In this document: one piece after another, positions 60,083 to 64,000 of the stretch
Position numbering within the stretch: position 1 is the first letter of the stretch
How the letters are laid out: every line of letters starts with the position of its first letter
Source: JANQPA01 sp964628385
GTDB taxonomy: Bacteria; Bacteroidota; Bacteroidia; Chitinophagales; Saprospiraceae
Assembly (NCBI GenBank): GCA_964628385.1
Contig: CAZVOD010000014.1
Span: 7,840 to 71,839, forward strand
Reading direction: 5' to 3'
Length of the DNA stretch: 64,000 nt
Program-made: the position numbers and the translations under genes
The notes under the pieces: model-generated
Seen by the model: only the letters and a program-made list of their open reading frames with translations
Told to the model about the DNA's origin: nothing
Database searches by the model: none

Positions 60083-60694
60083 TTAATTTCTGGGGGAAAA
60101 GCCATCGGTATCATAGGCTACTCTTCCCTCTCCTTCTTCAATAAAATAACCAGATGGGTTACCATAATTATTGATCATAAAGTTGGCGTAGTAAAAATCT
60201 TCAATACCGCCGGAGGACATCTTTCCGGAGAAAACCATCACCGCTTTAGCTCTGTCGTCTTCATTAATAGTAACGTTTAACTCAACGAACACTGTGAAGG
60301 AAGAGCCATCACCAACGATGAAGCTACCCAGTCCTTCTCCTTTTACGGGGCCGTTTTGGTAATCTACCTCCACCGTTAGGTCGGTATCATCCTGGTTGAA
60401 AAAGGCAATTCTAAGGTCCTGAAAAGGCATGCCCGGATAATCGCTAGGCCGATTACTAGCCAGCAGGACAAAGGGAGAAGCAGTAAAACTTCCCGTAACA
60501 GCCGGTGGGTTAGCACCGCCATTGATTTGCATCCCCAGGCTATCCATTTCATCGATTATGTACTGAGGTACCAGGTCTGTAATCTCTCTAGTAAGGCCAT
60601 TTTCGTCGACTTTTGAAGTGACTTCCTCTTTTTCACAACTGGTAAAAATACCAATAGCTAAAACTGCAATGATGAGCGTTAATAAGTTTTTCAT
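60083..60694 (-). CDS. Lipoprotein, function unknown
   Basis: A 203-residue protein with lipoprotein signal MKNLLTLIIAVLAIGIFTSC (Cys 20). A short helical stretch (TDLVPQYIIDEMDSLGMQINGG) precedes a beta-rich domain with GSFTASPFVLLASNRPSDYPGMPFQDLRIAFFN and several alternating strands, possibly a beta-sandwich. It ends in FSPRN. I do not recognise the family. It has its own terminator. Confidence 0.65.
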   Translation of the reverse strand: MKNLLTLIIAVLAIGIFTSCEKEEVTSKVDENGLTREITDLVPQYIIDEMDSLGMQINGGANPPAVTGSFTASPFVLLASNRPSDYPGMPFQDLRIAFFNQDDTDLTVEVDYQNGPVKGEGLGSFIVGDGSSFTVFVELNVTINEDDRAKAVMVFSGKMSSGGIEDFYYANFMINNYGNPSGYFIEEGEGRVAYDTDGFSPRN

Positions 60695-61129
60695 TTTAAA
60701 TTAAAGTTATTAAGGGTTATTGATCTTGTTTAGGCAAAGTTTTTACAGGCCTAATAATTGTATTTAATTAGGCTATTTAAATTTGATAGTTAAATGAATA
60801 TATGAATTAGTCTAACTGTTTTTTCGTTTTCCTAAGCATTGGGATGTTAATTTGGGGTTTATATTTTAACTATATAAATATAACTGAAGTTTTTGAATGT
60901 TTACCCTGGTACTTACATCTGATTAATGCATAAAAAGAAAAAAGTAACAAGCTAGAATTCATTAAATTTTGATCTTTTTGCTATCTGAGCCGGTTCAGTA
61001 ATTTTAATTACATCTATTTGGTGGGAAAAAAGGGATAGTGGTACCCAATAGACTTAAAGAAATCTTAAAAAAGGGGTAAAATCCAAATACGCTCTTAAAC
61101 AGGTTAGAGACCTTAGTAAGGTAACTGCT
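60695..61129. other. A/T-rich gap
   Basis: 435 bases between the lipoprotein and the epimerase pseudogene. I see no gene. A 7-bp hairpin GCCTAAT / ATTAGGC lies near 60749-60773, in the presumed leader of the lipoprotein. Confidence 0.4.
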
Positions 61130-61805
61130 TCAAACGGACTTAGACCATTCTACCATTTCATGGACACCTTTTGCGTAGGGAGTACTCTTAAAGTCAGGAA
61201 ATCGACTTCTGAACTTCCGGTCGTCCATCACATATTCCTGTTCGAACTGGTAGCTTATTTCACTTACCTTTCTGATTGGCTTATTAAACAAGGAAAGGAT
61301 TTTTCTCATAAAAGCCGGTAGATCGACCAATTAGGCCTTTGATGCGGCCATCGCTCATGGCGTCTACCATAAGATCCGGTGTTTCCTTCCTGGCCTTACC
61401 TTTGCCTGTCGTAGGATGCTGGGGGACATCTTCAGCGAATGGTGTGGGAAGTGGCGCAGCGTACATGTAGGTATTATCCAGAAAAATGAGCCGGGTATCA
61501 TGTTTACTGCAAGCTGCAATTATATTTCGCATAATCACCGGCCATTGCTTTTGCCATACCCTGGTAGAATAGGGCAATCCGGCACACATATAAGCATAGT
61601 GACTACCTTTTATGGCCTCGTCAGTGGATAGAGAATCGAGTAAGTCAGCGGTAACAGTCTCTGTAACCTCAGCATCTATATCAGATCGCTGAGTCACTGT
61701 TCTGATTTTGTGGTTTCTCTTGTTCAATGCCCTAATTACAGCCTGGCCCATAGCGCCGTTTGCTCCCAAAATAGTATGTAGATGATTCCTTTTGCCAGTT
61801 TCTAA
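61130..61805 (-). pseudogene. NAD-dependent epimerase/dehydratase pseudogene with internal deletion
   Basis: The 5' part (frame from 61805) gives TILGANGAMGQAVIRALN, a Rossmann glycine motif, then MCAGLPYSTRVWQKQWPVIMRNIIAAC and LIFLDNTYMY, and reaches RIKGLIGRS. The 3' part (61330-61130) in another frame gives LPAFMRKILSLFNKPIRKVSE and DDRKFRSRFPDF, the C-terminus of the same family. About 100-130 residues between them are missing, and the junction near 61318 also shifts frame. No ATG stands before the glycine motif. The gene is clearly inactive. Confidence 0.8.
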
Positions 61806-61834
61806 TTATCCTGGAAAATTAAGTTTTTTTTAAC

Positions 61835-63172
61835 TTAATCCATACCGGGCCATTCTATGGTTGGTCCTGGACAAACTTCTTCATCTTCATATGAGATCTT
61901 TGGCATTTTAGTCTGAAAATATTTAATGATTTTAAATCTTTGAAGGCTTATGCTTCCCTGCACTAGAGCCAAGATTAGAAAACCGCTTAAAAACAGATAT
62001 CCTATTTTGATATTGGAATATTCTATACCGTCTTTTACAAAGCCATAAATTAAACTAAAGCCTATTACCATTACGATCAGGTTCAGAGGAGAACTCCAGG
62101 TTATGACATCTTCATTGAGACCAAAAATCATATAAAAAGAAAGAACGGATAATAAGCCTGAAAAGGCAGCATATAAAACTAGTGTTCCAATAGAGTTTAG
62201 GTTAGGAATACTGCGTAAAATAAACTTAACATAGATCAGAGCGTGAATGCAGAAAAGGTAGAAAGCAAAGAATTCAAAAAAAGAGTAATAGAAACAAATC
62301 AAACCCATTCCGAGAAACAAGTTGTACCTCAGCCATTTGGAGTTTCCTTTAAACAACAAATATATGATCGCAACTAATAAGGAAAGGTACAGAAAGATAC
62401 AAAGATACAAACTTACTTTAGCAGGTAATTCTCTTCTGAAGAAATTTGGGGTCATGATGTAGTTAGCTGGGCAATCGCAGGCCATGTCCTTTATTCTGTT
62501 GAGGACAATTGTTTGATTGGCTATCAAACCGGTGTTATTCAAGTCCGTAAGATGCATCGCATCACAGGACTTGAGGTCGGCTAGTAACCTAATATTCTGA
62601 AACCTAATATTGCTTAGTACTAATGTATCGCCATCAATATAGTAATTGAACAAATACTTTACTGGGCACTCGGCGGCGCTTTTATTCTGTCTAATTATTA
62701 TCTGAAAATTATTAATATCATAATAGGTGTCAAACGGGCGGTCCATACCAGACCAGAAACCTTGAATTTTGCATGTCGTTGTATCACAATTTTCCGGTAC
62801 TTTTCTAAAAATGTTGAGTTCTTTTCTTATTACAGTTCCTTCGAAATTGAATTCTACTCTGTACGTGCCATACCTTGAGGTGTTTCTAGGAATTCGCATT
62901 ACTCCGTAGTCAAGATGTCCTCCGGGGCTCTTCCATACATGAAATTGCCTCTTCTCAGTGGGCTGATTGTTACTAAATAAGCGAATAGTTAGCTCGTCAC
63001 CATCACAAATGCTGATGCTTCCGGAAGTATTCTTTTTGAAGGCATTCTCATTAAGTTTATATTCGAACTGGAAAAGCCTCTTCAGACTATCCGTTTTATT
63101 ACCAGAAAAAGTAGGATTTAGGAACAGGGCAATAAGAATCCCTTGTATGAATAATTGGGTGTATAGTTTCAT
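61835..63172 (-). CDS. Exported-domain multi-pass membrane protein, function unknown
   Basis: A 445-residue protein. Signal peptide (MKLYTQLFIQGILIALFLNPTFS), then an extracytoplasmic domain (about 25-255) with several cysteines (CDGDE, CDTTTC, CDAMH, CDCPAN) likely in disulfides, and then about six transmembrane segments (about 255-410). The C-terminus EVCPGPTIEWPGMD is short. I know no family. It ends 30 bases from the epimerase pseudogene and starts 15 bases after the next gene, so the two are cotranscribed. Confidence 0.6.
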   Translation of the reverse strand: MKLYTQLFIQGILIALFLNPTFSGNKTDSLKRLFQFEYKLNENAFKKNTSGSISICDGDELTIRLFSNNQPTEKRQFHVWKSPGGHLDYGVMRIPRNTSRYGTYRVEFNFEGTVIRKELNIFRKVPENCDTTTCKIQGFWSGMDRPFDTYYDINNFQIIIRQNKSAAECPVKYLFNYYIDGDTLVLSNIRFQNIRLLADLKSCDAMHLTDLNNTGLIANQTIVLNRIKDMACDCPANYIMTPNFFRRELPAKVSLYLCIFLYLSLLVAIIYLLFKGNSKWLRYNLFLGMGLICFYYSFFEFFAFYLFCIHALIYVKFILRSIPNLNSIGTLVLYAAFSGLLSVLSFYMIFGLNEDVITWSSPLNLIVMVIGFSLIYGFVKDGIEYSNIKIGYLFLSGFLILALVQGSISLQRFKIIKYFQTKMPKISYEDEEVCPGPTIEWPGMD

Positions 63173-63187
63173 TTTTACTATCTTTTA

Positions 63188-63910
63188 CTAAATATTTGCG
63201 GCAACTTTGGATCTGTCATCAAGGTTAAGTGCAAGAACTATAATTCTATAAACAATATATATTGGTGCTATGATCCAACCAAATAGGTAAGCGATAAGTA
63301 GCAACCCTAAACTACTGACAAAAAGCCCAATAGCCTCTCCGATAATTTCTGGTAATATCATCAGAAATAAGCCAATTACTAGCTGGGTAATGGAACTGAT
63401 GAATTGTCCGATACCTTTAAATTGATTTAAAGCTATAAAAGCAACCCAATAGGTAGTAAAGTAATAGCCGTAGAGCCAGCTATACACTAATGAGCTAGCG
63501 AGTAGAAAAAATATTACAGTAGACAAAAAAAAGGAACCCCCCCTTTGTCTGGATTCCGATAAAGTTTTATAGTAAGTTCTAACTTTATGTAGTACACCAA
63601 AGAAAGTATTTGTTTCTATTTTATCTTTATTCTTTTCAAGTAAGTTGTCAATTGATTTGCCGGCACTCTGGTAAGCTCTCTCAATTAGGGAATCTACTTT
63701 AGTATTATTTTTTTTGCTGCTCTGGTCTTTAATAGGTGGAGGCGTAGCATTAATAAATGGTTCTAATTCTGGAACTTGTGAGGCTTTTTTCCAGTCATCC
63801 CACCCTTCTTTCCAGATTAATGTGTCAGAGTAAAAAACCTGATTTTCTAATTCAGAAAAGGAAAAAGGCCCCTTTCTACTTTCTTCATTTGTAATGTAGT
63901 ATTCTTTCAT
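63188..63910 (-). CDS. GYF_2 (DUF4339) domain membrane protein
   Basis: A 240-residue protein. The N-terminal ~55 residues form a GYF_2/DUF4339 domain (YYITNEESRKGPFSFSELENQ...LIWKEGWDDWKKASQVPEL). A charged linker (about 60-105) precedes three or four membrane segments (about 122-155, 175-195, 200-232). In this phylum GYF_2 domains often sit on small membrane proteins of unknown role. It is directly upstream of the membrane protein at 61835, and the right window edge lies 90 bases beyond its start. Confidence 0.75.
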   Translation of the reverse strand: MKEYYITNEESRKGPFSFSELENQVFYSDTLIWKEGWDDWKKASQVPELEPFINATPPPIKDQSSKKNNTKVDSLIERAYQSAGKSIDNLLEKNKDKIETNTFFGVLHKVRTYYKTLSESRQRGGSFFLSTVIFFLLASSLVYSWLYGYYFTTYWVAFIALNQFKGIGQFISSITQLVIGLFLMILPEIIGEAIGLFVSSLGLLLIAYLFGWIIAPIYIVYRIIVLALNLDDRSKVAANI

Positions 63911-64000
63911 TTTCTGTAGATTAAATATATAAGATTTAAATATTATTTGTATGTAATGAAAGGTAAATTTTGAAAGCTAAATTACTTGACAGGATCTATT

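Noticed and set aside
1..64000. CRISPR arrays, rRNA, tRNA, intact insertion sequences or prophage
   Set aside because: No regularly spaced repeats, conserved RNA sequences, transposase or phage motifs were seen.

Overview
The window looks like chromosomal DNA of a Bacteroidota bacterium, probably of the order Cytophagales. The signs are: promoters of the TTG-N19/21-TAnnTTTG type, almost no Shine-Dalgarno dependence, a secreted protein with a type IX secretion (T9SS) C-terminal domain, outer-membrane DUF5916 and beta-barrel proteins, SusD-free surface lipoproteins, DUF5362 and DUF6428 proteins, and a bifunctional HisB and HisIE. No rRNA, tRNA, CRISPR array, prophage or intact insertion sequence was seen. 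The genus cannot be fixed from the sequence alone.

Layout. 1-400: 3' end of dnaX. 0.4-23.7 kb: a histidine operon on the minus strand that is broken up. hisGDCBH (23.5-18.5 kb) is compact and starts behind a promoter, an 18-codon leader peptide with three consecutive His codons, and an intrinsic terminator, i.e. a classical ribosome-mediated attenuator. A 14-kb block then intervenes before hisAF (3.9-2.4 kb), and a further plus-strand gene separates these from hisIE-ogt. The intervening block carries molybdopterin genes (moaA-moaC-mobA fusion, with moaD convergent), a MltD-like lytic transglycosylase, an esterase-like lipoprotein, a DUF5916 outer-membrane protein, a DUF1800/DUF1501 pair, a zinc-ribbon membrane protein and a decayed methyltransferase fragment. 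24-28 kb: uvrA and a purine nucleoside phosphorylase. 28-33.7 kb: rimP-nusA-infB, with an intrinsic terminator inside the rimP leader and a separate promoter for infB.

34.1-40.2 kb, bounded by strong terminators, is a cluster of five exported proteins: a beta-barrel protein, a caspase-family (C14) protease carrying an EF-hand-like loop, two small periplasmic-type proteins, and a transglutaminase-like cysteine protein with an intact Cys-His-Asp set. This is the best candidate for an undescribed system in the window. 40.3-45.1 kb: kynureninase and type-2-like IleRS. 45.4-48.3 kb: an ABC ATPase, a FtsX-type permease with a His-rich loop, and two tandem secreted proteins with a CFFCG motif, suggestive of metal (perhaps zinc) handling. 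48.4-50.8 kb: DUF6428, PepSY-like and methyltransferase-like genes.

51-59.1 kb: an efflux-type operon (membrane fusion protein, ABC ATPase, PadR regulator, large MacB/FtsX-type permease) followed by three secreted beta-propeller-like proteins, one of them split by a frameshift, and a 25-residue mini-lipoprotein. 59.2-64 kb: a YdeI-family gene, a lipoprotein, an epimerase pseudogene and two unrecognised membrane proteins. Several of the gaps hold gene remnants, so this genome region shows active small-scale decay. All identifications rest on motif reading; no database search was possible.
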